DNA from: an uncultured Thalassolituus sp.
Lineage (GTDB): Bacteria; Pseudomonadota; Gammaproteobacteria; Pseudomonadales; Oceanobacteraceae
DNA length: 39,203 nt
Direction of reading: 5' to 3'
Assembly (NCBI RefSeq): GCF_950066645.1
Contig: NZ_CATMFB010000021.1
Span: 1 to 39,203, forward strand
Shown here: positions 8,687-15,710 of the stretch, piece by piece
How positions within the stretch are numbered: the stretch's first letter is position 1
Layout: every line of letters starts with the position of its first letter
The notes under the pieces: model-generated
Seen by the model: only the letters and a program-made list of their open reading frames with translations
What the model was told of the DNA's origin: nothing
Databases searched by the model: none
Position numbers and translations under genes: made by a program

Positions 8687-9814
8687 TTAACGTCCTTTGC
8701 CTGCTTCTGCCTTGACGGGCCTCAGGGTCATACGCAGATCATTGCCTGTCATACGTACGTCCTGCCAGTGCCAGCGCAGTTGTTGATTCATCTGGCTCAG
8801 TCCCAATGATAGCAGGGGCCGGGCTTCACTACCGAGGAGTGTCGGAGCACAGAAGATTACCAGTTCATCAACCAGTCCGGCTGCGATAAAGGCGCCCGCA
8901 AGATTGGCACCGGTTTCGACCAGTACTTCGTTGCAGCCACGGTTCCCCAGGTGTCGTAACAGCCCCTCGAGGTCCACCTGATCACCCGACTGGGAAGCGT
9001 GCCAGTAGTGCGTCTGCCCCATATTCTCTGCCCGCTCTATGGGTTTGATCCGGGGTTGGCGGCCCGCAATCAGAATGTCTCCGGACACATGAAACAGACG
9101 GGCGTCGCTACCAATCCGTTCACGGCCATCAATCAATACCCGCAGTGGCTGGCGCTGGAGAGTCTCGGGAATGTCGAGACCAGCTTCGCGGAAACGGACA
9201 TTCATTGACGGGTCGTCCAGCATGACGCTGTTTGCTCCGGTAATCACGGCGCAGCTGCGCGCTCTCATCCGCTGCACATCGCGGCGTGCTTCCGGGCCGG
9301 TAATCCACTGGCTTTCACCGGATGCCATGGCCGTACGGCCATCGATACTCATTGCCAGTTTAAGGCGCACCAGTGGACGACCGCGTGACATCCGCAGCAT
9401 AAACCCTTCATTGAGTGCCCATGCCTGATCGCGCAGGCAGCCACTGGTAACGTCAATACCTGCATCTCTGAGTAACGCAAAGCCCTGGCCTGCCACCTGG
9501 GGGTTAGCGTCTTCAACGGCACCGACGACACGTTTTACACCCGCCGCGATCAGGGCTCCGGCGCAGGGTGGGGTGCGTCCGTGATGGCTGCAGGGCTCGA
9601 GGGTGACGTATGCGGTCGCGCCCCGGGCTTTGTCTCCCGCCATACGCAGTGCGTGTACTTCCGCGTGGGGGCCGCCGGCCTGCTGATGCCAGCCTTCGCC
9701 GACGATTTCTCCGTCGCGCACAATGACACAGCCGACTCTGGGATTGGGGCTGGTGGTGCAAAGGCCTTTTTCTGCCAGCTGCAGGGCGCGGGCCATCCAG
9801 ACTTCATCTGTCAT
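8687..9814 (-). CDS. ribD: Bifunctional riboflavin deaminase/reductase RibD
   Basis: RibD carries out the second and third steps from GTP: deamination of the diaminopyrimidine and NADPH-dependent reduction of the ribose side chain. The deaminase domain (about 1-145) shows the zinc site HAE (50-52) with [11 protein letters not shown] (Cys75 and Cys84). The reductase domain (about 148-368) begins [17 protein letters not shown] and keeps the dihydrofolate-reductase-like pattern. The 375 residues are full length. The start overlaps the nrdR stop by four bases (ATGA). Confidence 0.95.
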   Translation of the reverse strand: MTDEVWMARALQLAEKGLCTTSPNPRVGCVIVRDGEIVGEGWHQQAGGPHAEVHALRMAGDKARGATAYVTLEPCSHHGRTPPCAGALIAAGVKRVVGAVEDANPQVAGQGFALLRDAGIDVTSGCLRDQAWALNEGFMLRMSRGRPLVRLKLAMSIDGRTAMASGESQWITGPEARRDVQRMRARSCAVITGANSVMLDDPSMNVRFREAGLDIPETLQRQPLRVLIDGRERIGSDARLFHVSGDILIAGRQPRIKPIERAENMGQTHYWHASQSGDQVDLEGLLRHLGNRGCNEVLVETGANLAGAFIAAGLVDELVIFCAPTLLGSEARPLLSLGLSQMNQQLRWHWQDVRMTGNDLRMTLRPVKAEAGKGR

Positions 9815-10278
9815 GATGCGTCCTCTGCAGGGGTGGAGATTTTTTCGATTTCTGCGCGGAATTCGTCCAGGTCTTTAAAACTGCGGTACACAGAAGCAAA
9901 ACGGACGTATGCGACCTGATCGAGCTGGCGCAGCTCAGTCATCACCCATTCGCCAACGTTGCGGCTCTGAACTTCGCGTTCGCCGGTGGCACGTAACTTC
10001 TGCTTGATGTGGGTAATCGCCGCTTCAATGGCCTCGACGCTGACCGGACGTTTTTCCAGCGCGCGCTGAATACCAGAACGGAGTTTATCTTCATTGAAGG
10101 GTTCACGGGTGCCGTCCTGCTTGATGACGCGGGGCATCACCAGTTCGGCGGTCTCAAAGGTGGTGAAACGTTCACCACACTGAATGCATTCTCTGCGGCG
10201 ACGGATCTGTTCACCATCGGCAACCAGACGCGAATCTATGACTTTTGTGTCGGGATGTGCGCAGAAAGGGCAATGCAT
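9811..10278 (-). CDS. nrdR: Transcriptional repressor NrdR
   Basis: NrdR is a nucleotide-sensing repressor of ribonucleotide reductase genes. The 155-residue protein has the N-terminal zinc ribbon (Cys3, Cys6, Cys31, Cys34; MHCPFC...[12 protein letters not shown]) and then an ATP-cone (about residues 49-139; [16 protein letters not shown]). I start at ATG 10278 because it gives the exact family N-terminus; the 34 codons upstream cover the promoter. It is the first gene of the twelve-gene run and overlaps ribD. Confidence 0.95.
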   Translation of the reverse strand: MHCPFCAHPDTKVIDSRLVADGEQIRRRRECIQCGERFTTFETAELVMPRVIKQDGTREPFNEDKLRSGIQRALEKRPVSVEAIEAAITHIKQKLRATGEREVQSRNVGEWVMTELRQLDQVAYVRFASVYRSFKDLDEFRAEIEKISTPAEDAS

Positions 10279-10324
10279 ATTAAAGAGCGTTCCATTTTGG
10301 AATATGGGCCATCGGGCTGGCGCA

Positions 10325-10353
10325 ATGGTACTCAGGATGCCTTTCTCAGGCAA
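10325..10353 (-). promoter_or_regulatory. Probable promoter of the nrdR-rib-nusB-thiL run
   Basis: On the minus strand, TTGCCT (10353-10348) and TACCAT (10330-10325) are separated by 17 bases. It begins directly after the terminator of the preceding gene, which fits independent transcription of the run. A short inverted repeat (TTCCA-3-TGGAA, 10290-10302) lies between it and the nrdR start. Confidence 0.5.
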
Positions 10354-10354
10354 C

Positions 10355-10378
10355 AAAAAAGGGCCGCCGAAGCGACCC
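10355..10378 (-). terminator. Rho-independent terminator of the PF10118 gene at 10401
   Basis: On the minus strand a seven-pair GC-rich stem (GGGTCGC/GCGGCCC, one G-U pair) closes a TTCG tetraloop and is followed by six T residues. It starts 22 bases after the stop codon. It insulates the PF10118 cluster from nrdR. Confidence 0.88.
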
Positions 10379-10400
10379 AAGCAGTGCGAACTGTTGTCCC

Positions 10401-11315
10401 TTACGCAGCGTTAACGTGTGCGCGGGATGGATTCTTGATCTGGTCAGCCAGCATGCCACCTTCGGTGAGCATTTTTTCGCGCCAGTCGTCCAGCAGCTGA
10501 ACTGTGTCGTGGTCGTTCGGGTGGAAGCCCGGACGGAAGTAGTCCATATACTTAAAGAACAGCTGAGGGAACAGGCCTTTCCAGCCCCACAGGAACCAGA
10601 AACCTTTCAGGTTATCTTTCAGCTTGAACAGGCTGCCGTCAGCCCACATCAGGCGGATATGGCCCTGACCAACGATCGCAAAGAAGAAGATCGTCGACAG
10701 AATCATTGAGAATACGCGGGTGAAGTAACCACCACCGATCGTTTCGTATACATCATACGCCACGATTTTGTGCTCGTTTTCTTCGAGAGCGTGCCACATC
10801 CACAGCTTCAGGGCTTCTGGGTCCTGAATGTTTTCCTGGTGGCGCTCATCACGCAGCAGCTGCTCGGCCAGGATGGCAGTGTAGTGCTCCAGAGCAACAG
10901 TGATACCCAGCTGCAGCTTCTTCGGCAGAACCTTACGGCCGATTTTGAACAGCCAGCCCAGCTCTTTATCCAGAGTGTTTGCAGGCAGACCGTGCTTTTC
11001 AGCCAGGTCGTTGAATGCCGCGTGCTCTTTAGAGTGCATCGCTTCCTGACCGATGAAGCCGGATACCTGGTCTTTCAGAAGCTGGTCTTTGATTTCGTGA
11101 CGGTAGTTCTTCACGGAATCAACGAAGAAGGTCTCACCTTCCGGGAACAGAGAAGACAGCGTGGTCCAGAACGTTGTCAGGAACGAGTTATCTGCGTACC
11201 AGTAACGTTTGGTGTCTTCAGCAAATTCGAAATCCATGCGACGAGGTGGAATGCCTGCGCGTTCACCTGCGGTCATGCGTACTTTGCCGTTGTTGGCGGT
11301 TGCTGTAGTAGTCAT
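10401..11315 (-). CDS. PF10118/COG3687 protein, putative di-iron enzyme (paralogue 1)
   Basis: This 304-residue protein belongs to the family annotated 'predicted metal-dependent hydrolase'. The start at 11315 has AGG seven bases upstream and gives the same N-terminal layout as its two neighbours. All paralogues share [14 protein letters not shown] near the start. Candidate metal ligands are Glu61, Glu91xxHis94 (QEAMHSKEH), Glu143 or Glu151 ([11 protein letters not shown]), and His175xxxGlu179xxHis182 (HALEENEH). This is the order and approximate spacing of ligands in ferritin-like di-iron oxygenases such as AurF. A hydrophobic stretch at about 200-220 may touch the membrane. The C-terminal region has [15 protein letters not shown]. 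Substrate unknown. It has its own upstream region and terminator. Confidence 0.85.
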   Translation of the reverse strand: MTTTATANNGKVRMTAGERAGIPPRRMDFEFAEDTKRYWYADNSFLTTFWTTLSSLFPEGETFFVDSVKNYRHEIKDQLLKDQVSGFIGQEAMHSKEHAAFNDLAEKHGLPANTLDKELGWLFKIGRKVLPKKLQLGITVALEHYTAILAEQLLRDERHQENIQDPEALKLWMWHALEENEHKIVAYDVYETIGGGYFTRVFSMILSTIFFFAIVGQGHIRLMWADGSLFKLKDNLKGFWFLWGWKGLFPQLFFKYMDYFRPGFHPNDHDTVQLLDDWREKMLTEGGMLADQIKNPSRAHVNAA

Positions 11316-11623
11316 ACGAGTTACCTGCCGGTTTGTTCTGTTGTTATGTTTGAGTCTATTAAACGTATCTGCGTTTGCCAGTTGAAGGTAGCTGTCTGCC
11401 AATTTTTTCAGCTGTCAGAGGTGAGTTTCCGACATAAAAAGGGTGTGAATGGCGGAAATCCGCTTGTAGGACAGTCTTACACCTGTCTGATATCGTGAAA
11501 ATCGGTGATTTTCGCTCAAATTCGTCGATTCAGGCTGGGGTTTTGTTTTGCCAGAGGGGTGTTTCAACGCCAGAGCAGGGTCTGAATAAGTGCCATAAGC
11601 AGAAAAAAATGACACGAAAATGA
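11316..11623 (-). promoter_or_regulatory. Control region upstream of paralogue 1
   Basis: This stretch holds no gene that I can support. Read on the minus strand it contains, in order, a TTGAGC hexamer (11519-11514) at the edge of the block ATTTTCGCTCAA on the plus strand (11508-11519), a perfect inverted repeat GAAAATC-3-GATTTTC (11497-11513) that fills the 17 bases after TTGAGC, and a 17-base near-perfect palindrome TGTAGGACAGTCTTACA (11465-11481). No good -10 is visible, so the exact promoter is uncertain; activator or repressor control is likely. Confidence 0.45.
11465..11481. promoter_or_regulatory. Operator-like 17-bp palindrome
   Basis: TGTAGGACAGTCTTACA has eight-base arms with one mismatch around a central base. 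Size and symmetry are those of a site for a dimeric repressor of TetR, GntR or MarR type. It lies 150-166 bases before the start codon of the PF10118 gene at 11315. Confidence 0.5.
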
Positions 11624-11650
11624 CAGAAGGCAGCGTGTCGCTGCCTTCTG
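11624..11650 (-). terminator. Hairpin terminator of the PF10118 gene at 11663
   Basis: A perfect 12-base-pair stem with a three-base loop starts 12 bases after the stop codon and is followed on the minus strand by TCATTTTCG and, further on, a T-run. Strong stem, imperfect U-tract. Confidence 0.7.
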
Positions 11651-11662
11651 ATGTCAGGGGTT

Positions 11663-12556
11663 TCAGCGGTTGGCAGACGGATTTTTGATCTGTCCGGCCA
11701 GTATGCCGCCTTCTTTCAGCATGATTTCCCGCCAGTCTTCCAGTAGTTGCACGGTATCGTGGTCGGTGGGGTGAAACCCGGGCCGGTAGAAATCAAAGTA
11801 CTGACGACCAAGGCGGGGGAACAAACCTCTCCAGCCCCACAGGAACTTCAGCCCTTTCCAGTTTTCCTTCCATTTGAACAGGCTTCCGTCAGCGTACATC
11901 AGTCTCATATGTCCGGTGAGTACGACCAGTCCGAATACGATAGTGCCGAAAGCCATTGACCCGACGCGGGTCAGATACCCTCCGCCAATGGTGTTGTAGA
12001 CATCGTAGGCAACGGTTTTATGCTCACTTTCTTCCAGCGCGTGCCACATCCACAGCTTGTATGCTTCGTCGTCGCGGAACATCTCCCGATGAAATTTCTC
12101 GCGCAGTAACTGCTCCGCAAGAATGGCGGTGTAGTGCTCCAGAGCAACCGTCAGCGCCAGCTGCATTTTCTTCGGCATGTATTTCCGGAACAGCCTGAAC
12201 AGTACCCCCAGCTCTTTATCGAGCGTGTTGGCCGGCAGACCATGTTTCTCTGCCATGGCGTTAAAGGTTTCGTGTTCTTTGCTGTGCATGGCTTCCTGAC
12301 CGATAAAGCCTGACACCTGATCTTTGAGGTGCTGATCCTGAATCTTGTGACGGTAGTTTTTTACCGAATCGACAAAGAAGGTTTCGCCTTCCGGGAACAG
12401 CGCAGACATCGTCGCCCAGAAGGTGGTCAGAAAGGCGTTGTCGCCATACCAGTAGCGTGTTGTTTCATCAGCAAATTCGAAATCCATGCGGCGCGGCGGA
12501 ATACCTGCGCGCTCGCCTGCGGTGATCCGGGGTGCTTTCTGAGTAGCGGTTGTCAT
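11663..12556 (-). CDS. PF10118/COG3687 protein, putative di-iron enzyme (paralogue 2)
   Basis: This is the middle paralogue, 297 residues, started at ATG 12556 (AGGCAGGG six to ten bases upstream). It is collinear with its neighbours over the whole length and keeps every candidate metal ligand: Glu in [27 protein letters not shown] and HALEESEHKTVAYD. It is the most divergent of the three by eye, mainly between the third and fourth metal helices (FRLFRKYMPKKMQLAL, REKFHREMFRDDEAY) and in the hydrophobic segment (SMAFGTIVFGLVVLTG). Divergence with a conserved centre suggests a different substrate and not decay. Confidence 0.85.
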   Translation of the reverse strand: MTTATQKAPRITAGERAGIPPRRMDFEFADETTRYWYGDNAFLTTFWATMSALFPEGETFFVDSVKNYRHKIQDQHLKDQVSGFIGQEAMHSKEHETFNAMAEKHGLPANTLDKELGVLFRLFRKYMPKKMQLALTVALEHYTAILAEQLLREKFHREMFRDDEAYKLWMWHALEESEHKTVAYDVYNTIGGGYLTRVGSMAFGTIVFGLVVLTGHMRLMYADGSLFKWKENWKGLKFLWGWRGLFPRLGRQYFDFYRPGFHPTDHDTVQLLEDWREIMLKEGGILAGQIKNPSANR

Positions 12557-12688
12557 AGAAAACCCTGCCTTACTTATTGTTAGTGTCGGGCCGCTGTGAC
12601 CCGGGGACACTATCAAGTTAAGGGATTCTCCGATGCTTCAGAATTTCCGGATTGTGCAACAATCAGTCATTTTCGCTCAACTCAGTGT
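12557..12688 (-). promoter_or_regulatory. Control region upstream of paralogue 2
   Basis: This short gap contains ATTTTCGCTCAA (12669-12680), identical to the block upstream of paralogue 1, and beside it an inverted repeat GATTGT-GCA-ACAATC (12650-12664). On the minus strand the block reads TTGAGCGAAAAT, so a TTGAGC -35-like hexamer is again at its edge. No convincing -10 is visible. Confidence 0.4.
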
Positions 12689-12711
12689 ATGGCCGGAGGA
12701 TTTCCGGCCAT
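12689..12711 (-). terminator. Hairpin after the PF10118 gene at 12722
   Basis: A perfect nine-base-pair stem (ATGGCCGGA/TCCGGCCAT) with a five-base loop begins ten bases after the stop codon. No T-run follows, so it may act as an mRNA 3' end stabiliser or a weak terminator. Confidence 0.5.
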
Positions 12712-12721
12712 TCTGAGGCGC

Positions 12722-13621
12722 TTATGCCTGACGCGCTTTGCTGTAGGTCTGCTCAGACAACAGGCCGCCGTCTTCCAGCATGCGCTGACGCCAGTCCTCA
12801 AGCAGTTGCACGGTATCGTGGTCATTCGGGTGGAATCCCGGACGATAGAAGTCCATGTACTTAAAGAATAGCTGCGGAAACAGCCCCTTCCAGCCGATCA
12901 GCTTCCACAGGCCTTTGGCGTTGTCTTTGAGACTGAACAGAGTACCGTTCGCCCAGAGCATCCGCAGGTGCCCCTGACCCACGAAGAGGACGAAACCAAT
13001 GGTGGCTACTATCATGGCAAATACGCGGGTGAAGTAGCCCCCACCAATCAGTTCGTACACATCGTAGGCGACGGTTTTGTGTTCGTTTTCTTCCAGCGCG
13101 TGCCACATCCACAGTTTCAGGGCTTCACGGTCCTGGATGTTGCTCTGGTGCTCTTTGTCGCGCAGCAGCTGCTCTGCAAGAATGGCGGTGTAGTGTTCGA
13201 GCGCCACGGTGATGGCCAGTTGCAACTTCTTCGGGAAGAGCTTTTTCGCCAGCCCGAGCAGGCTCCAGAGTTCTTTGTCGATACGGGCTGAAGGCAGGCC
13301 GTGCTTCTCGGCCATATCGTTAAACGCCTGGTGCTCTTTGGTGTGCATTGCTTCCTGGCCAATAAACCCCGAAATCTGATCTTTCAGGTGCTGATCAGTT
13401 ACGCGGTCGCGGTAGTTCTTTACTGAGTCGATAAAGAAAGTTTCCCCTGCAGGGAAGAGTGCAGAGAGAGTAGTCCAGAACGTCGTCAGGAAGGCATTGT
13501 CGGCATACCAGTAGCGCTTGGTGTCGTCAGCAAACTGAAAATCCATCCGGCGTGGCGGAATACCTGCACGCTCACCGGCGGTCATGCGCACATTTGCATT
13601 CGGAGTCACTGTTTCAGTCAT
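12722..13621 (-). CDS. PF10118/COG3687 protein, putative di-iron enzyme (paralogue 3)
   Basis: First of the three paralogues in transcription order, 299 residues, started at ATG 13621 with AGGA eight bases upstream. It is much closer to paralogue 1 than to paralogue 2: long identical blocks include [27 protein letters not shown] and [15 protein letters not shown]. The ligand set is complete (Glu in [35 protein letters not shown]). The neighbouring Glu of paralogue 1 (FPEGE) is Ala here, which points to the second Glu as the true ligand. The hydrophobic segment VFAMIVATIGFVLFVGQGH is conserved in position. Confidence 0.85.
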   Translation of the reverse strand: MTETVTPNANVRMTAGERAGIPPRRMDFQFADDTKRYWYADNAFLTTFWTTLSALFPAGETFFIDSVKNYRDRVTDQHLKDQISGFIGQEAMHTKEHQAFNDMAEKHGLPSARIDKELWSLLGLAKKLFPKKLQLAITVALEHYTAILAEQLLRDKEHQSNIQDREALKLWMWHALEENEHKTVAYDVYELIGGGYFTRVFAMIVATIGFVLFVGQGHLRMLWANGTLFSLKDNAKGLWKLIGWKGLFPQLFFKYMDFYRPGFHPNDHDTVQLLEDWRQRMLEDGGLLSEQTYSKARQA

Positions 13622-13879
13622 GTCGATTATCCTGTCATCGTGGGTGGTGAATATTGATGACACCATTAAACGGCGCCCCGGACACCGGAGTAAGGGGACG
13701 AACGGACATTCGTGATTGCGGGCAGAGGGTGATTAACGGCAGGCCGGCGGGTGAGTGGCGGACAAGGCCGCAGTCTGAGCGGTGAAATTCCTGCAAAAGA
13801 TGACGCGGATCATGAAAAGCCCTGCCGATTATAAGGTTTTATTCTGCCAGCAGGGATCATAACGATGACTGCGATATCG
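13622..13879. other. Intergenic region upstream of paralogue 3
   Basis: No gene is visible in these 258 bases. A perfect minus-strand TATAAT lies at 13833-13828 but has no fitting -35. CCCTGC/GCAGGG arms enclose this hexamer and could form a loose hairpin at the 3' end of the preceding gene. The TTGAGCGAAAAT block of the other two paralogues is absent. Confidence 0.4.
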
Positions 13880-14227
13880 TCAGGAACAGAGGCTTTCAGG
13901 CTCCATTGCGGCTTCATTCAACTGCTTGAGCACCTTTTTGAGTGGCTGCCCATGCTCGTTGAAATCCTGAATCATGGCCCAGCGTGGGAACACACTGAAA
14001 CCGAAGCCCTGATTGATGTCGTTGTAGTAAATGCAGTGGCGGCCGCAGACAGCAACCACCCAGAAGCCACAACCTTCATCTCCCCAGGGATGTTGCTGCC
14101 AGAGCTCGGGCGAGGGCAGGCGGATAACGTCCCAGAGTGCTGTCTGGCTGTCATCCAGTTGTTGACGTTCATGGACGAGCAGGCTGACAAGCTGCGGGTA
14201 GGATACGGGTTTCCAATGTTTATTCAT
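13880..14227 (-). CDS. Hypothetical protein, 115 residues
   Basis: I do not recognise a family. The frame is supported by a strong ribosome-binding site (AAGGGGA, about eight bases before ATG 14227) and a plausible promoter upstream. The product is soluble, without signal or membrane segment, and unusually rich in Trp. The middle carries a Cys-poor beta-like stretch (GFWVVAVCGRHCIYYNDIN) and the end is charged and helical. The compact size with alternating hydrophobic strands resembles small single-domain proteins of the SMI1/KNR4-like kind, but this is only an impression. It lies between glyA and the PF10118 triplet. Confidence 0.7.
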   Translation of the reverse strand: MNKHWKPVSYPQLVSLLVHERQQLDDSQTALWDVIRLPSPELWQQHPWGDEGCGFWVVAVCGRHCIYYNDINQGFGFSVFPRWAMIQDFNEHGQPLKKVLKQLNEAAMEPESLCS

Positions 14228-14261
14228 GGTACTTCCCCTTTAAACGTGGTCGGAGAAGTCT

Positions 14262-14296
14262 ATTGCAGGTGTGTGACAGGGCAATGACAAGTGTCA
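14262..14296 (-). promoter_or_regulatory. Probable promoter of the 115-residue protein, with inverted repeat
   Basis: On the minus strand TTGTCA (14290-14285) and TGCAAT (14267-14262) are 17 bases apart. The -35 lies inside a perfect palindrome TGACA-AG-TGTCA (14285-14296), a possible operator. Confidence 0.4.
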
Positions 14297-14315
14297 CGCT
14301 TTGTCAGGCGGGTAT

Positions 14316-14340
14316 AAAAAAACCCGGCCATGGCCGGGTT
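14316..14340 (-). terminator. Rho-independent terminator of glyA
   Basis: A perfect palindrome AACCCGGCCATGGCCGGGTT (14321-14340) is followed on the minus strand by a run of seven T residues (two of them inside the palindrome), 19 bases after the glyA stop. Confidence 0.9.
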
Positions 14341-14359
14341 TCTTCAGGGACGTTGCCGA

Positions 14360-15622
14360 TTACTTGTAAACAGGGAACTGTTCACACAGAGCAACGACTT
14401 TGGCTTTCACTTCTGCTTCTACTGCGTCAGAGTTGCCGCTTTCCAGACCGTCCAGAACGTCACAGATCCAGCCTGCCAGTTCAGTTGCCTGAGCTTCTTT
14501 GAAACCACGGCTGGTGATCGCAGGGCTACCGATACGCAGACCAGAGGTCACGAACGGAGAACGTGGGTCGTTTGGTACCGAGTTTTTGTTCACTGTGATG
14601 TTAGCGCGGCCCAGGGCAGCGTCAGCATCTTTACCTGTGTACTCTTTACCGATCAGGTCTACCAGGAACAGGTGATCGTCGGTACCGCCGGAAACGACGT
14701 TGATGCCACGGCTGATGAAGGTTTCAGCCATTGCCTGTGCGTTTTTAACCACCTGAGCCTGATACGCTTTGTATTCGTCAGACATGGCTTCTTTGAAGCA
14801 CACGGCTTTTGCCGCGATCACGTGCATCAGTGGGCCGCCCTGAGATTCAGGGAAAACAGCGAAGTTCAGCTTCTTGTTCAGCTCTTCATCTTCTTTCGCC
14901 AGAATCAGACCGCCACGTGGGCCACGCAGAGTTTTGTGGGTGGTGGTGGTGACAACGTCAGCGATGCCGATAGGTGATGGGTATACACCAGCAGCGATCA
15001 GGCCAGCTACGTGTGCCATATCAACAAACAGGTATGCGCCAACTTCGTCTGCGATGGTGCGGAAACGCTGCCAGTCAACAACACGGGAGTACGCAGAGAA
15101 ACCTGCAACGATCATCTTAGGCTTGTGTTCACGTGCCAGGCGCTCAACTTCTTCGTAGTCGATTTCGCCGGTTTCTGGGTTCAGACCGTACTGAACAGCG
15201 TTGTAAACGCGGCCAGAGAAAGATACTGCGGCACCGTGAGTCAGGTGACCACCGTGTGCCAGGCTCATGCCCAGAATGGTGTCGCCAGGCTGACAAAGTG
15301 CGAAGTAAACCGCGGCATTTGCCTGTGAGCCTGAGTGTGACTGTACGTTTGCGTAACCGGCGCCAAACAGTTCTTTAGCGCGGTCGATCGCCAGTTGCTC
15401 GATCACGTCAACGTGTTCGCAACCACCGTAGTAACGCTTGCCAGGGTAGCCTTCGGCGTACTTGTTGGTCAGCTGAGAGCCCTGAGCTTCCATGACACGT
15501 GGGCTGGTGTAGTTTTCAGAGGCGATCAGCTCAATATGATGCTCCTGACGGGCATCTTCAGCTTTCATCGCAGACCAGAGTTCCGGGTCAAAATCCGCTA
15601 TGTTCATGTCACGGCTAAACAT
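14360..15622 (-). CDS. glyA: Serine hydroxymethyltransferase
   Basis: GlyA interconverts serine and glycine while loading tetrahydrofolate with a one-carbon unit; it is a cytoplasmic PLP enzyme. The 420 residues align with E. coli GlyA from [16 protein letters not shown] to the end. The PLP lysine is Lys230 in [30 protein letters not shown] and the [15 protein letters not shown] block are all intact. The start at 15622 has AGGA eight bases upstream. In many relatives nrdR follows directly; here four genes intervene. Confidence 0.97.
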   Translation of the reverse strand: MFSRDMNIADFDPELWSAMKAEDARQEHHIELIASENYTSPRVMEAQGSQLTNKYAEGYPGKRYYGGCEHVDVIEQLAIDRAKELFGAGYANVQSHSGSQANAAVYFALCQPGDTILGMSLAHGGHLTHGAAVSFSGRVYNAVQYGLNPETGEIDYEEVERLAREHKPKMIVAGFSAYSRVVDWQRFRTIADEVGAYLFVDMAHVAGLIAAGVYPSPIGIADVVTTTTHKTLRGPRGGLILAKEDEELNKKLNFAVFPESQGGPLMHVIAAKAVCFKEAMSDEYKAYQAQVVKNAQAMAETFISRGINVVSGGTDDHLFLVDLIGKEYTGKDADAALGRANITVNKNSVPNDPRSPFVTSGLRIGSPAITSRGFKEAQATELAGWICDVLDGLESGNSDAVEAEVKAKVVALCEQFPVYK

Positions 15623-15664
15623 CAGGCGTTCCTCTCAAGGACTTGTAAAATCAGAAAGGCGAGC

Positions 15665-15693
15665 ATTCTACCTTAAAGTACAGCGTCTGGCAC
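15665..15693 (-). promoter_or_regulatory. Probable glyA promoter
   Basis: On the minus strand GTGCCA (15693-15688) and TAGAAT (15670-15665) are separated by 17 bases, in the short gap after the GGDEF-EAL gene. Confidence 0.5.
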
Positions 15694-15710
15694 TTGAGAA
15701 GGACTCAATT

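Noticed and set aside
10770..11498. Open frame of 242 codons on the plus strand over the PF10118 gene and its control region
   Set aside because: Mostly antisense to paralogue 1, and similar antisense frames appear opposite the other paralogues, as expected from shared codon use.
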